Positions 24,451 to 33,694 of a DNA stretch of 64,000 nucleotides are shown piece after piece; position 1 is the first letter of the stretch; each line of letters opens with the position of its first letter. This DNA is from Bradyrhizobium liaoningense (GTDB taxonomy: Bacteria; Pseudomonadota; Alphaproteobacteria; Rhizobiales; Xanthobacteraceae). Where the stretch lies: the NCBI RefSeq assembly GCF_018130785.1, contig NZ_JAFCJT010000026.1, forward strand, positions 27,477 through 91,476, written 5' to 3'. The notes beneath the pieces were generated by a model. That model saw only the letters and a list, made by a program, of their open reading frames with translations, searched no databases and was not told the origin of the DNA. A program made the position numbers and the translations under genes.

Positions 24451-26118
24451 CTACTCCGCAGGCGCGGCGTGCATCTCCGGATGGGCGGCGTAGTGCTCGG
24501 TGGTGCCGAGCCTGCTGGCCGCGAACAGTCCCGCCGCCATCACCGCGTAGGCGAACGCAACCGCGGGCGTGACGCCGAAGCCGCCGCCGATGCCGACGGC
24601 TTCTCCGTGCATGAAGCCGAAGTAAGTCAGCACGGCACCGACCAGCGCAAAGGCCGAGGCCTTCTCGAAATCGCGCTCGATGATGAAGACGCCGATTGCA
24701 CCGAGGATGAGGCCGCCGAGGATGGAGCCGCCGCCCATCACTTCCAAACCGTGATAGAACACGCCTTGCTGTGGCAATGCTGCGATCGCCGCAGCCTTGA
24801 CCGCGTCGGCCTTGTCGGCGGCGAGACCGCCGACAGAGGTCGCCGCCATCATGGTCGAGCCGAGCATCGTGTCGATCTGGAGCTTGGCCCAGGCGGCAAG
24901 ATGTGGGGTCAGCGCCAGCACGATCGCGGGCGCGTGCTTGACCGGCGTGGTCTGGAACGCCTGCGCGCCGATCAGCATGCCGATATAGAGCAGGATCGGC
25001 GAGATCGCGACGACGGGCACGAGTGCCAGCAGCACCGAGATGATGCCGAACCAGGCCAGCACCACCACCATGATGCCGGTCGCAGCCGAATAGCCGATGC
25101 GGCCGCCCATCGCCTTCCAGCCGGGATGACCGATATAGACGGCGTTGATGAAGGGGTTGCCCATCAGGCAGCCGATCAGGCTGACGACGCCGTCGGCGGT
25201 GAGCACCCGCGTGGTCGGATATTCGTCGCCGGCCGCTTCCGCGCTCTCGACATTGTCCATGGCCTCGACGAGGTCGTAGATGCCGAACGGAATGGCGGTA
25301 ACCAGGATGATGCCGAGGAATTCGAAGCCGGAGAAGACGTAGCCCACCGCCGGGATCGGCACCGAGAAGCCGAAATTCGCGAAAGCGTCGCCGACGCCCT
25401 TGACGCTCAGCCCACCGAGACCGAGGCCGAACAGGTTCGAGCCCCAGGCGATGACCATGCCGACCGCGATCGCGACGAGGCCCGCGGGAATGCCGCGCCA
25501 ATATCTCACGCCGCCGAACCAGCTCACCAGGATGATGGCGAAGCAGACCAGGCCGATCTGCGGCGTCATGTACATCTCTAACGCCGGACGCATCGAGATG
25601 AAGGTGACGGAGACGCCGGCGAGCGTGCCGAGCAGCGCCGCGCGCGGCGTGATCTTGCGGATGAACGGTGCGATGAAGCCGCCGATCATCAGGATAAAGC
25701 TCTGGAAAAACACCCAGACGAGGCCCGCCGACCAGCCCTTGAGCGGATCGCCGGTCTTCAGCGTGATCGGCAGCATGATCACGAAGGTGACGATGAACAT
25801 GTGCGGCACGCTGACGCCCGACGGTAACGCGCAGACGTCGTTGCGGCCGGTCTTCTGCGCGAGACGATAGGCGAGGTATGCGTAGTAGAAGGTCGACAGG
25901 CACATCATCAGCCCGAGTGCCGGCAGGATGCGGCCGAACACGAGACCATCAGGCATCTTCAGCACGAAGCGCAGCAGGCCTGTGAGCACCAGCATGTTGA
26001 CGAGGATGTTGGTGCCGAAGCCGAAAAACGCGTTCCAGTCGCCCGATGTCCATAGTGCCGGCTTGAATTCGGACGTATTGCTCTCAGATTTGCCGGCCGT
26101 CCCCGTCAATGTGCTCAT
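24451..26118 (-). CDS. NCS2/AzgA-like permease
   Basis: Inner-membrane transporter, 555 aa with about 12-14 membrane segments, resembling the xanthine/uracil/vitamin C permease group (COG2252-like). Landmarks are ALPSGVSVPHMF, AMDNVESAEAAGDEYPTTRVL and GGRIGYSAATGI. The pattern of helix 3 and helix 10 substrate motifs is only weakly similar to AzgA, so the cargo may be a purine-like or ureide compound. Its start is 4 bp after the stop of the cysteine hydrolase, so they are probably one operon and the hydrolase may act on the imported compound. Confidence 0.75.
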   Translation of the reverse strand: MSTLTGTAGKSESNTSEFKPALWTSGDWNAFFGFGTNILVNMLVLTGLLRFVLKMPDGLVFGRILPALGLMMCLSTFYYAYLAYRLAQKTGRNDVCALPSGVSVPHMFIVTFVIMLPITLKTGDPLKGWSAGLVWVFFQSFILMIGGFIAPFIRKITPRAALLGTLAGVSVTFISMRPALEMYMTPQIGLVCFAIILVSWFGGVRYWRGIPAGLVAIAVGMVIAWGSNLFGLGLGGLSVKGVGDAFANFGFSVPIPAVGYVFSGFEFLGIILVTAIPFGIYDLVEAMDNVESAEAAGDEYPTTRVLTADGVVSLIGCLMGNPFINAVYIGHPGWKAMGGRIGYSAATGIMVVVLAWFGIISVLLALVPVVAISPILLYIGMLIGAQAFQTTPVKHAPAIVLALTPHLAAWAKLQIDTMLGSTMMAATSVGGLAADKADAVKAAAIAALPQQGVFYHGLEVMGGGSILGGLILGAIGVFIIERDFEKASAFALVGAVLTYFGFMHGEAVGIGGGFGVTPAVAFAYAVMAAGLFAASRLGTTEHYAAHPEMHAAPAE

Positions 26119-26122
26119 GACA

Positions 26123-26827
26123 CTACCCCTGTGTGGTCGAAGTCTTCATTGCCTCCAGTACTGCGGCTGAGTCCGCGACCCAGCCGAAGATGCCGCCCTG
26201 GGCCTTGATCATCTTCAGGCCCATCTCGTGAAACTCGGGGAAGTAGGACGCACAGCCGTCCGACATGACGACGCAGCGATAGCCGCGGTCATTGGCCTCG
26301 CGCACGGTGGTGTTGACGCACACTTCCGTTGTGACGCCGCAGACGAGCAAGTTCTCGATGCCGTATTTCTCCAGCACGTCGGTGAGCTCGGTGGCGTAGA
26401 ACGCGCCCTTGCCGGGCTTGTCGATCACGACCTCGCTGTCGAGCGGATAAAGCTCGGGAATGATGTCGTGGCCGGCCTCGCCACGAATGAGGATGCGCCC
26501 CATCGGGCCGGGATCGCCGATGCGCAAGGACGGCGCGCCGCGCTCGACTTTTGCGGGCGGCGCGTCGGAAAGATCGGGCAGATGCCCCTCGCGGGTATGG
26601 ATCACCAGCATGCCGGTGTCACGCGCCGCCTTCAGCACCACCCCGATCGGCTTTACCGCGCGCGCGAGCTGGCTGACGTCATTGCCGAGCGTCTCGCCAA
26701 AGCCGCCGGGCTCCATGAAATCGCGCTGCATGTCGATGATGAGAAGCGCGGTGCTCGCCCAGTCGAGCTTGATCGGCTCAGGCTCGGCGCTGATGACGCC
26801 CAGTGTCGGCTTGCTTGAGCTCAACAT
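26123..26827 (-). CDS. Cysteine hydrolase, isochorismatase superfamily (biuret hydrolase-like)
   Basis: Cytoplasmic amidohydrolase, 234 aa. The catalytic triad of the superfamily is visible: Asp32 in LLIIDMQRDF, Lys137 in IDKPGKGAF and Cys170 in GVTTEVCVNTTV with its cis-peptide context. HTREGHLPDL, IGDPGPMGRIL and GHDIIPELYP closely resemble biuret amidohydrolase (BiuH) of Rhizobium as I remember it, more than nicotinamidase or isochorismatase. With the coupled NCS2-like permease this suggests use of biuret, a ureide or a related amide as nitrogen source. No allophanate hydrolase gene is nearby, so this is an inference. Confidence 0.82.
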   Translation of the reverse strand: MLSSSKPTLGVISAEPEPIKLDWASTALLIIDMQRDFMEPGGFGETLGNDVSQLARAVKPIGVVLKAARDTGMLVIHTREGHLPDLSDAPPAKVERGAPSLRIGDPGPMGRILIRGEAGHDIIPELYPLDSEVVIDKPGKGAFYATELTDVLEKYGIENLLVCGVTTEVCVNTTVREANDRGYRCVVMSDGCASYFPEFHEMGLKMIKAQGGIFGWVADSAAVLEAMKTSTTQG

Positions 26828-27049
26828 GACGCAGGTCCCCGCGAGAACTCTCTTTGCCAGGAGTTCTGCAAGCGCCGTGCCATTGTGTACAATTGCGGGA
26901 GAGCACGAGGCGTGGAAGAATTTGTAGCGTGCTCAAAACCTTACGCGAGAAGCCGACGCCTGCTTATTCCCTGTGCGACGGCTTTGCGACGTGCAATTGC
27001 TTAAAGGATGAGCGCTCTCCGCTCGTCATTCCGGGGCGACGCCTCGCGC

Positions 27050-28003
27050 CTACCGCCCCGCGCCGTACAGCTGCCGATATTCATTCTCATACGGCGCATA
27101 CGAATCCTTCAGCGTCGCCATGTTCAGCAGCATCGTCGCCACCACAGCGCCCGCCTTGTCGAACACGCGCGTCTTCACCCAGGCGCTCTCGGTGCGGCGG
27201 CTGCCGGACAGCATGACGACCTCGCGCTCGACTTCATATTCCTCGTCGGCGAACAGCGGCCCCTTCACCAGCCTGATCTCCTGATCGGCGAACAGGCCGA
27301 CGGCCGGTCCCTTCGCCGGCAACGGATCATCCTTGGAGCGGTACTGGAACAACACGCTCAGCATCTCCATCGGGATGATGGCCTTGCGCCAGGGATTATC
27401 GGCGCCCGCATAGTAAGGCGAGTTCTCGGTGATGACGGCGAGCTTTTGCCGGAGGGAGAACGGATAGAGGTCGCCCATGCTCTGGTCGAACGCCATCCGC
27501 ACCGCCTGCCGCTTGCTGGTCTGCGCCACCTTCACGTCGCGCAGGATCACGGGATCGGCGAGCGGCCTGAGCTCGGTGAGGCGTGTCTCCAGTGCGGTCG
27601 CCGCGTGCGGTTCGCCGACCGAGGCTGTGCCGCGCAGCACCTCGGTGCCATCGCGCTTGACCATCTGGATCTGGCACTGGCGCGTGCCGGGCAGCGGCTT
27701 CGACAGGATCGCCTGCACCTCCTCGCCTTCGTAGCAGACGCTGCGATAATGTGCGGAGAGACAACCGGTCTCGAACCAGGCCTGCCCCCACAGACGCGCG
27801 CCGAGCGGGGCGAACTGGCTGAAATGCGTGGGACCCTCGATGGTGCCGCCCTTGAAGCCGAGCTTCTGCGCGGTGGCATCGTCGTGGATCGAGGCGTGCG
27901 CGTCGTAAGTCTGCGCCTGCAGCATCTGGCGCGGCCGGCGCCACGGGCCGATCAGCGCCTCGGCCGTCTCGGTGATCTCGGTGTCGAATGCGTTCGCCAT
28001 CAT
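27050..28003 (-). CDS. Hotdog-fold-like protein, unknown function
   Basis: A cytoplasmic protein of 317 aa. The N-terminal half has IHDDATAQKLGFKGGTIEGP followed by HFSQFAPLGARLW, which recalls the helix region of MaoC-type hotdog dehydratases. The C-terminal half (LFADQEIRLVKGPLFADEEYEVER) looks like a second hotdog unit. The catalytic Asp/His pair of enoyl hydratases is not clear, so no reaction is claimed. The ATG at 28003 has GGAG 6 nt upstream; a GTG at 28015 is less likely. Divergent from the indolepyruvate oxidoreductase gene by 163 bp, perhaps sharing a promoter region. Confidence 0.7.
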   Translation of the reverse strand: MMANAFDTEITETAEALIGPWRRPRQMLQAQTYDAHASIHDDATAQKLGFKGGTIEGPTHFSQFAPLGARLWGQAWFETGCLSAHYRSVCYEGEEVQAILSKPLPGTRQCQIQMVKRDGTEVLRGTASVGEPHAATALETRLTELRPLADPVILRDVKVAQTSKRQAVRMAFDQSMGDLYPFSLRQKLAVITENSPYYAGADNPWRKAIIPMEMLSVLFQYRSKDDPLPAKGPAVGLFADQEIRLVKGPLFADEEYEVEREVVMLSGSRRTESAWVKTRVFDKAGAVVATMLLNMATLKDSYAPYENEYRQLYGAGR

Positions 28004-28166
28004 GATGTTCTCCACACGCAGCCATGACTAGCAGGAGCGCCACGGATGCGGCCAGCGATATTGACTTCGCCGGCCCATGCTTTTGACTGTCATAATTCGC
28101 GTCGCGCCGCCGCACTCCCTTCCGCAGCGCAAACCCCACGCCGAGCAAGAGACGAGGACTCCTGAA

Positions 28167-31100
28167 ATGACGCTGATGCAGGTCGAGCTGGACGACAAAT
28201 ACCGGCTCGAATCGAAGCGGATCTTCCTGTCCGGCACGCAGGCGCTGGTTCGGTTGCCCATGTTGCAGCGCGAACGGGACCGGCTTCAGGGCCTCAACAC
28301 CGGCGGCTTCATCTCCGGCTATCGCGGTTCCCCGCTCGGCATGTACGACCACGCGCTGTGGCGCGCGAAGTCGCACCTCCAGCAGCACGACATCGCCTTC
28401 GTCCCCGGCCTGAACGAGGACTTGGCTGCGACCGCCGTCTGGGGCAGCCAGCAGGTCGGCCTGTTTCCAGGCGCCAAGGTCGATGGCGTGTTCGGCATCT
28501 GGTATGGAAAGGGCCCGGGTGTCGACCGCTCGGTCGACGCGCTGAAGCACGCCAACGCTGCCGGCACCTCGCTGAACGGCGGCGTGCTGGCGCTGGCCGG
28601 TGACGACCATGGCTGCCAGTCCTCGACGCTGGCACATCAGAGCGAGCAGGTGTTCGCGGCGGCATTGATCCCCGTGATCAATCCCGCGACGCTCCAGGAT
28701 TATCTCGATCTCGGCCTCTACGGCTTCGCGCTGTCGCGCTTCTCCGGCTGCTGGGTCGGCTTCAAGGCGATCAGCGAGACCGTGGAAAGCTCGGCGTCGA
28801 TCTATAGCGATCCGGAACGCATCCAGATCAAGCTGCCCGATGATTTCGAGATGCCGCCCGGCGGCCTCAACATCCGCTGGCCCGATCCGCCGCTGGACGC
28901 CGAGAGACGTCTGTTCGGCCCGAAGATGGCCGCCGTGCAGGCCTTTGCCCGCGCCAACCAGCTCGACCGCATCGTGCTCGATTCAAAGCCGGCCCGGCTC
29001 GGCATTCTCGCGACCGGCAAGGCCTATCTCGACCTCCGCCAGGCGTTGGCCGATTTGGGCATCACCGACAAGGACGCGCAGGACCTGGGCTTGCGCATCT
29101 ACAAGGTCGCGCTGACCTGGCCGCTGGAGGAAAGCGGCGCGAAGCGTTTTGCCGAAGGCCTTCAGGACGTACTCGTGGTCGAGGAGAAGCGCGGCTTCAT
29201 CGAAGACCAACTGATGCGCATCCTCTACAACATCGATGCGTCCCGGCGCCCCACCGTCACGGGCAAGCGCGACGAGCGCGGCGCGCCGCTGCTGCCGAGC
29301 GAGGGCGAGCTGACGCCGACCATCGTCGCTGGCGCGCTGGTAGCGCGCTTGCGCAAGCTCGGGCATCACAGTCCGGTCCTGGAGCAGCGCCTCGCCCGGC
29401 TCGAGGCGTTCGACAATCCCGTCACATCAAGCACGCAGATCAAGCTCGCGCGCACGCCGTTCTTCTGCTCGGGCTGCCCGCACAATTCCTCGACGCGCGT
29501 GCCCGAGGGCAGCCGCGCCATGGCTGGCATCGGCTGCCACGGCATGGCCCTGAGCATGCCGACCCGCCGCACCGATCTGATCTCGCATATGGGCGCCGAG
29601 GGCGTGAACTGGATCGGCCAGTCGCCCTTCACCACCGAGAAGCACATTTTTCAGAATCTCGGTGACGGCACCTACACCCATTCCGGGCTTCTCGCCCTTC
29701 GTGCCGCTTCGGCCGCCGGCATCAACATCACCTACAAGATCCTCTACAATGACGCGGTCGCGATGACCGGCGGCCAGCCGGCCGAGGGCGCCTTCAATGT
29801 CGCGCAGATCGCTCACCAGGTCTGGGCGGAAGGCGTGAAGCGACTGGCGATCGTCTCCGACGATCCCACCAAATATCCCGAGGGCAACTACTTCCCGCAA
29901 GGCGCGACGATCCATCACCGCCGCGAGCTCGATGCCGTGCAGCGCGAGCTGCGCGACATCAAGGGTCTCACCGTCGTCATCTACGACCAGACTTGCGCCG
30001 CCGAGAAGCGCCGCCGCCGCAAGCGCGGGCTCTATCCCGATCCCGCCAAGCGCGCCTTCATCAATGAGCTCGTCTGCGAAGGCTGCGGCGATTGCTCCCA
30101 GGCCTCCAACTGCGTCTCGGTGCAGCCGCTGGAGACCGAGTTCGGCCGCAAGCGGCAGATCGACCAGTCCAACTGCAACAAGGACTTTTCCTGCGTCGAG
30201 GGCTTTTGCCCGAGCTTTGTCACCGTGCATGGCGGCTCGCTGAAGCGGATGAAGACGTCGGCGGTCGACTCCGGACAGTTGTTCGCCGACCTGCCGCTGC
30301 CTCCTGCTCGCGAGCTGGAGGCACCGTACAACATCCTCGTCACCGGCATCGGCGGCACCGGCGTCATCACCATCGGCGCGTTGCTCGGCATGGCGGCCCA
30401 TGTCGACGGCCGCGGCTGCTCCGCGCTGGACTTCACCGGCCTGTCGCAGAAGAACGGCGCGGTGATGAGCCATGTCCGCATCGCACAGAGGCCCGAGGAT
30501 ATTTCCGCGGTCCGCATCACCACCGGCGGCGCCGACGTCATTCTCGGCTGCGACATGATCGTCTCGGCGGGTCCCTCCGCGCTCAGCCGCGCCGAGCGTG
30601 GCGTGACCAAGGCGTACATCAACGCCGACCTGCAGCCGACCGCGAGCTTCGTACAAAATCCCGATCTCGATTTCGAGATGGGCACGATGCAGACTGTGCT
30701 GCGCGACGCCGTAGGCGACAAGAACCTCGACATCATCGACGCGACAGGCATCGCCGCGGCGCTGATGGGCGACAGCATCGCAACCAATCCCTTCATGCTG
30801 GGCTTCGCCTTTCAGAAGGGCGCGATCCCGCTCTCGCTGGAGGCGCTGCTGCGCGCCATCGAGATCAACGGCGCCGCGATCGAGATGAACAAGCTCGCCT
30901 TCACCTGGGGCCGGCTGGCCGCCCACGACATGTCGCGCGTGCGCAGCGTGCTCCAGTTCAAGAGCCGGGCCTCGGCGCCGACGAAGTCACTCGACGACAT
31001 CATCGCGACGCGCGCCGAATTCCTGACCGGCTACCAGGACAAGGCCTACGCGGATCGCTACCTCGCGGCTGTGACCAAGGTACGCAAGGCGGAGAATGCC

Positions 31101-31643
31101 GCCTCGCCCGCCTCCACGGAGCTGACCGAGGCCGTGGCAAAGAACCTGTTCAAGCTGATGTCCTACAAGGACGAGTACGAGGTCGCGCGGCTCTACACCG
31201 ACGGCAGCTTTGCGAAGAAGGTGTCGGAGAAGTTCGATGGCGACTTCACGCTGAAATACCACCTCGCCCCGCCGATTTTCGCGCAGCGGGACAAGACCAC
31301 CGGACATCTTCAGAAGAAGGAGTTCGGCGGCTGGATGATCCACGCCTTCCGCATCCTCGCCAAGCTGAAGTTCCTGCGGGGCGGCGCGTTCGACCCCTTC
31401 GGCCGCACCGAGGAGCGCCGGACCGAGCGGAAGCTGGTCGAGGATTATCTCGGCATGATCGACCAGCGGATGGCCGGGCTGAAGGCGGAGCAGATCCCGC
31501 TGCTGACGCGGCTCGCACGCGTGCCCGAGACGATCCGCGGCTTCGGCCACGTCAAGGAAGCCAACGTCAAGCTCGCGGCGGCGGAGAAGGCGCGGCTGGA
31601 AGCGGAGCTGGAGAACAGCCGCTTTGCGGCGGCGGCGGAGTAG
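28167..31643 (+). CDS. Indolepyruvate:ferredoxin oxidoreductase, fused alpha-beta form
   Basis: A giant TPP- and iron-sulfur-dependent 2-oxoacid:ferredoxin oxidoreductase, 1158 aa. It converts aryl or branched 2-oxoacids to acyl-CoA. Order: pyrimidine-binding and transketolase-like alpha part (about 1-400, FISGYRGSPLG), TPP-binding region (about 420-620, FCSGCPHNSSTR, GIGCHGMALSMP), a ferredoxin-like segment (about 640-690, CEGCGDCSQASNC then a second Cys set), and the gamma/beta-like domain from about 725 (ILVTGIGGTGVITIG). Such fused proteins are widespread in aerobic proteobacteria and work in amino-acid catabolism. The ATG at 28167 follows a weak GAGGACT site. No ferredoxin gene is adjacent. 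Confidence 0.92.
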   Translation: MTLMQVELDDKYRLESKRIFLSGTQALVRLPMLQRERDRLQGLNTGGFISGYRGSPLGMYDHALWRAKSHLQQHDIAFVPGLNEDLAATAVWGSQQVGLFPGAKVDGVFGIWYGKGPGVDRSVDALKHANAAGTSLNGGVLALAGDDHGCQSSTLAHQSEQVFAAALIPVINPATLQDYLDLGLYGFALSRFSGCWVGFKAISETVESSASIYSDPERIQIKLPDDFEMPPGGLNIRWPDPPLDAERRLFGPKMAAVQAFARANQLDRIVLDSKPARLGILATGKAYLDLRQALADLGITDKDAQDLGLRIYKVALTWPLEESGAKRFAEGLQDVLVVEEKRGFIEDQLMRILYNIDASRRPTVTGKRDERGAPLLPSEGELTPTIVAGALVARLRKLGHHSPVLEQRLARLEAFDNPVTSSTQIKLARTPFFCSGCPHNSSTRVPEGSRAMAGIGCHGMALSMPTRRTDLISHMGAEGVNWIGQSPFTTEKHIFQNLGDGTYTHSGLLALRAASAAGINITYKILYNDAVAMTGGQPAEGAFNVAQIAHQVWAEGVKRLAIVSDDPTKYPEGNYFPQGATIHHRRELDAVQRELRDIKGLTVVIYDQTCAAEKRRRRKRGLYPDPAKRAFINELVCEGCGDCSQASNCVSVQPLETEFGRKRQIDQSNCNKDFSCVEGFCPSFVTVHGGSLKRMKTSAVDSGQLFADLPLPPARELEAPYNILVTGIGGTGVITIGALLGMAAHVDGRGCSALDFTGLSQKNGAVMSHVRIAQRPEDISAVRITTGGADVILGCDMIVSAGPSALSRAERGVTKAYINADLQPTASFVQNPDLDFEMGTMQTVLRDAVGDKNLDIIDATGIAAALMGDSIATNPFMLGFAFQKGAIPLSLEALLRAIEINGAAIEMNKLAFTWGRLAAHDMSRVRSVLQFKSRASAPTKSLDDIIATRAEFLTGYQDKAYADRYLAAVTKVRKAENAASPASTELTEAVAKNLFKLMSYKDEYEVARLYTDGSFAKKVSEKFDGDFTLKYHLAPPIFAQRDKTTGHLQKKEFGGWMIHAFRILAKLKFLRGGAFDPFGRTEERRTERKLVEDYLGMIDQRMAGLKAEQIPLLTRLARVPETIRGFGHVKEANVKLAAAEKARLEAELENSRFAAAAE

Positions 31644-31666
31644 CGGGAAGGCACGCACTCTCTCCA

Positions 31667-31752
31667 CGTCATTGCGAGGAGCGAAGCGACGAAGCAATCC
31701 AGAGTCTTCCCGCGGAGACAGACTGGATTGCTTCGCTACGCTCGCAATGACG
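31667..31752. repeat. Palindromic repeat (GTCATTGCGAGGAGCGAAGC type)
   Basis: Arms CGTCATTGCGAGGAGCGAAG at the left and the complementary CGCTCGCAATGACG at the right, with an inner GAAGCAATCCAGA / TCTGGATTGCTTC pair, form a long imperfect hairpin of 86 bp. This is a recognisable class of Alphaproteobacterial intergenic repeat. It lies 24 bp after the indolepyruvate oxidoreductase stop. Confidence 0.8.
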
Positions 31753-31784
31753 AGATTGTAGGACGCACTCGCCACACACTCGGT

Positions 31785-31898
31785 GTCATCGCCCGCGAAG
31801 GGCGGGCGATCCAGTATTCCAGAGACGCGCGTTGGAGAGCTCGCTCTCACCACGCCCCTCGCGGCGTACTGGGTGCCCCGCCTTCGCGGGGCATGACA
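31785..31898. repeat. Palindromic repeat (TGTCATGCCCCGCGAAGGC type)
   Basis: Left arm TGTCATCGCCCGCGAAGGGC and right arm GCCCCGCCTTCGCGGGGCAT followed by GACA pair imperfectly over a 114-bp element; an inner GTATTCCAGAGACGC / GCGGCGTACTGG pair also matches. It sits between converging genes (31643 and 31912), directly after the repeat at 31667-31752. Confidence 0.75.
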
Positions 31899-31911
31899 GT
31901 GGTGGGCGTGA

Positions 31912-33636
31912 CTAGGCCGAGGCCGTGGCCGGGCTTGTCGTCGCCATCGCCCCCTCCGCCAGATGCCTTCCCGCGATGTACCCGAACGTCAGCGCCGGGC
32001 CGAGCGTGATCCCGGGCCCCGGATAATTCCCGTTCATGATCGAGCCCATGTCGTTGCCGCAGGCATAGAGGCCGACAATTGGCGCGCCGCCCTCGCGCAG
32101 CACGCGCGCCTGGGCGTCGACCCTCATGCCGATCGCGGTGCCCAGATCGGCCGGATAGATGCGCATCGCAAAGAACGGCGCGCGGAGGATCGGCGCGACA
32201 CACGGGTTGGGTTTATGGGCGGCATCGCCGAGATGGCGCTGGTAGATGGTGCTGCCACGGCCGAATTCGGGATCACGGCCCTCGTTCGCATCGGCGTTAT
32301 AGCTCGCGACCGTCGCCGAGAGCACCGACGGTTTGATGCCGAGCTTCGCCGCCAGCTGCGCAATGTCGGGCGCCTCGACCAACTCGCCGCGCGCCACATA
32401 GCGCCGCACATTGCGCGTGAACGGCTTGATGCGGCCGAGGCCGTAACCCCACAGGAATTGACGATCACAAATCAGGTAGAACGGCCGATCCGCCTCGCCA
32501 TTGCCGTCGCGCAGCATGGCGAGCACGAATTCGTGGTAGGACAGCGCCTCGTTGACGAAGCGGCGGCCGGCGGCGTTGACGGCGATCACGCCGGGCTTGG
32601 CGCGGTCGGTCACTGTGTGGGGGAAGACACCGCGGCTGCCGTCGGCACGGGTAAACAGCGAGGCCGGCACCCAATAGGCCGGGCTCGCCGCCTCCGTGTT
32701 AAGCGCAGCACCGGCCGTCGCGGCGAGCCGAAGCCCGTCGCCCGTACCTGATGTGTTGGTCGCCGAGACGAAACCGGCCGCGGGCGGGAAGAAGCGCTTG
32801 CGCAACGCTGCGTCGTGCGAGAAGCCGCCGGTCGCGAGCACCACGCCACGGCGCGCGGCGATCAGGCGGTCGCGGGCACCATGGCGGATGACAACGCCGG
32901 CGACACGATCGCCCTGGATCGACAGATCTTCGACATCCGCGCTGAACAGGATCTCGACCTGCCGCGCCAGCAGCGAGGCGTAGAGCCGCGCCGCAAGCGC
33001 GTTGCCGAGATGCAGCGTCGTACCGCGCGGGCTGCGCAGCCGCTGCAAGGCGTATTCGGACACGAGCCGCGCGGCGCGCAGGGTCGAACGCAGCGATTTT
33101 CCGGCCCGGCGCAGATGCGGGATGTCGAGGCGATTGACCATCATCCCGCCGAACAGCGTGAACTCCGGCAGCGGTGCGCGCAGTCGCGCGAAATGCGCGC
33201 CCAGCCGGGTGCCGTCGAAAGCAACCGGCTCCAGCACGCGCCCGCCTGATGTCGCGCCCAGCCGCTCCGGATAATAGTCCGGATAGACGTTCACAGGTTG
33301 TAGCCGCACCTCGGTGTTGGCTTCGAGCCAGGCGATCGCCTCTGGTCCGCGCGCGAGGAAGGCGGCGCGCAGGCCGGCATTGGCGGGCTCCGGCACCGTG
33401 CTCGACAGATAGCGAACGGCATCCGTGATGCTGTCGGAGATCCCCGCCTCTTTCATCTTGGCATTGGCGGGAATCCAGACCATGCCGCCGGACCACGCCG
33501 TGGTGCCACCGACGAACGCGGTCTTCTCGATCACCAGCACGCGCAGCCCTTCGGCGGCGGCCACTGCCGCAGCCGTCATGCCACCGGCACCCGCGCCGAT
33601 GACAATGACGTCGTAGGTCTCGTGCGCCGGCATCAT
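31912..33636 (-). CDS. FAD-dependent oxidoreductase, 3-ketosteroid-dehydrogenase/fumarate-reductase type
   Basis: Flavoprotein of 574 aa. The N-terminal Rossmann motif VIGAGAGGMTAAAVAAAEG (12-30) and VIEKTAFVGGTTAWSGG are typical of the FAD-binding-2 family. The C-terminal half has the FAD-closing motif GLYACGNDMGSIMNGNYPGPG and GPALTFGYIAGRHLA, as in KstD-like 3-ketosteroid delta1-dehydrogenases. Fumarate reductase catalytic residues were not identified, so a dehydrogenase of a cyclic ketone or steroid-like substrate is more likely. There is no signal peptide, so it should be cytoplasmic. It follows the HtrA-like gene by 58 bp on the same strand. Confidence 0.85.
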   Translation of the reverse strand: MMPAHETYDVIVIGAGAGGMTAAAVAAAEGLRVLVIEKTAFVGGTTAWSGGMVWIPANAKMKEAGISDSITDAVRYLSSTVPEPANAGLRAAFLARGPEAIAWLEANTEVRLQPVNVYPDYYPERLGATSGGRVLEPVAFDGTRLGAHFARLRAPLPEFTLFGGMMVNRLDIPHLRRAGKSLRSTLRAARLVSEYALQRLRSPRGTTLHLGNALAARLYASLLARQVEILFSADVEDLSIQGDRVAGVVIRHGARDRLIAARRGVVLATGGFSHDAALRKRFFPPAAGFVSATNTSGTGDGLRLAATAGAALNTEAASPAYWVPASLFTRADGSRGVFPHTVTDRAKPGVIAVNAAGRRFVNEALSYHEFVLAMLRDGNGEADRPFYLICDRQFLWGYGLGRIKPFTRNVRRYVARGELVEAPDIAQLAAKLGIKPSVLSATVASYNADANEGRDPEFGRGSTIYQRHLGDAAHKPNPCVAPILRAPFFAMRIYPADLGTAIGMRVDAQARVLREGGAPIVGLYACGNDMGSIMNGNYPGPGITLGPALTFGYIAGRHLAEGAMATTSPATASA

Positions 33637-33694
33637 GCGGCTGGGGTCCGGAAGCGAGGCATGACACCGTCATACCCCGCCTGCCGCCCCGCAG

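Noticed and set aside
23510..25903. Minus-strand frame of about 800 codons spanning the end of the ABC cluster and the NCS2 permease
   Set aside because: It crosses two real genes in the wrong frame, and its sequence is Arg- and Asp-rich without domains.
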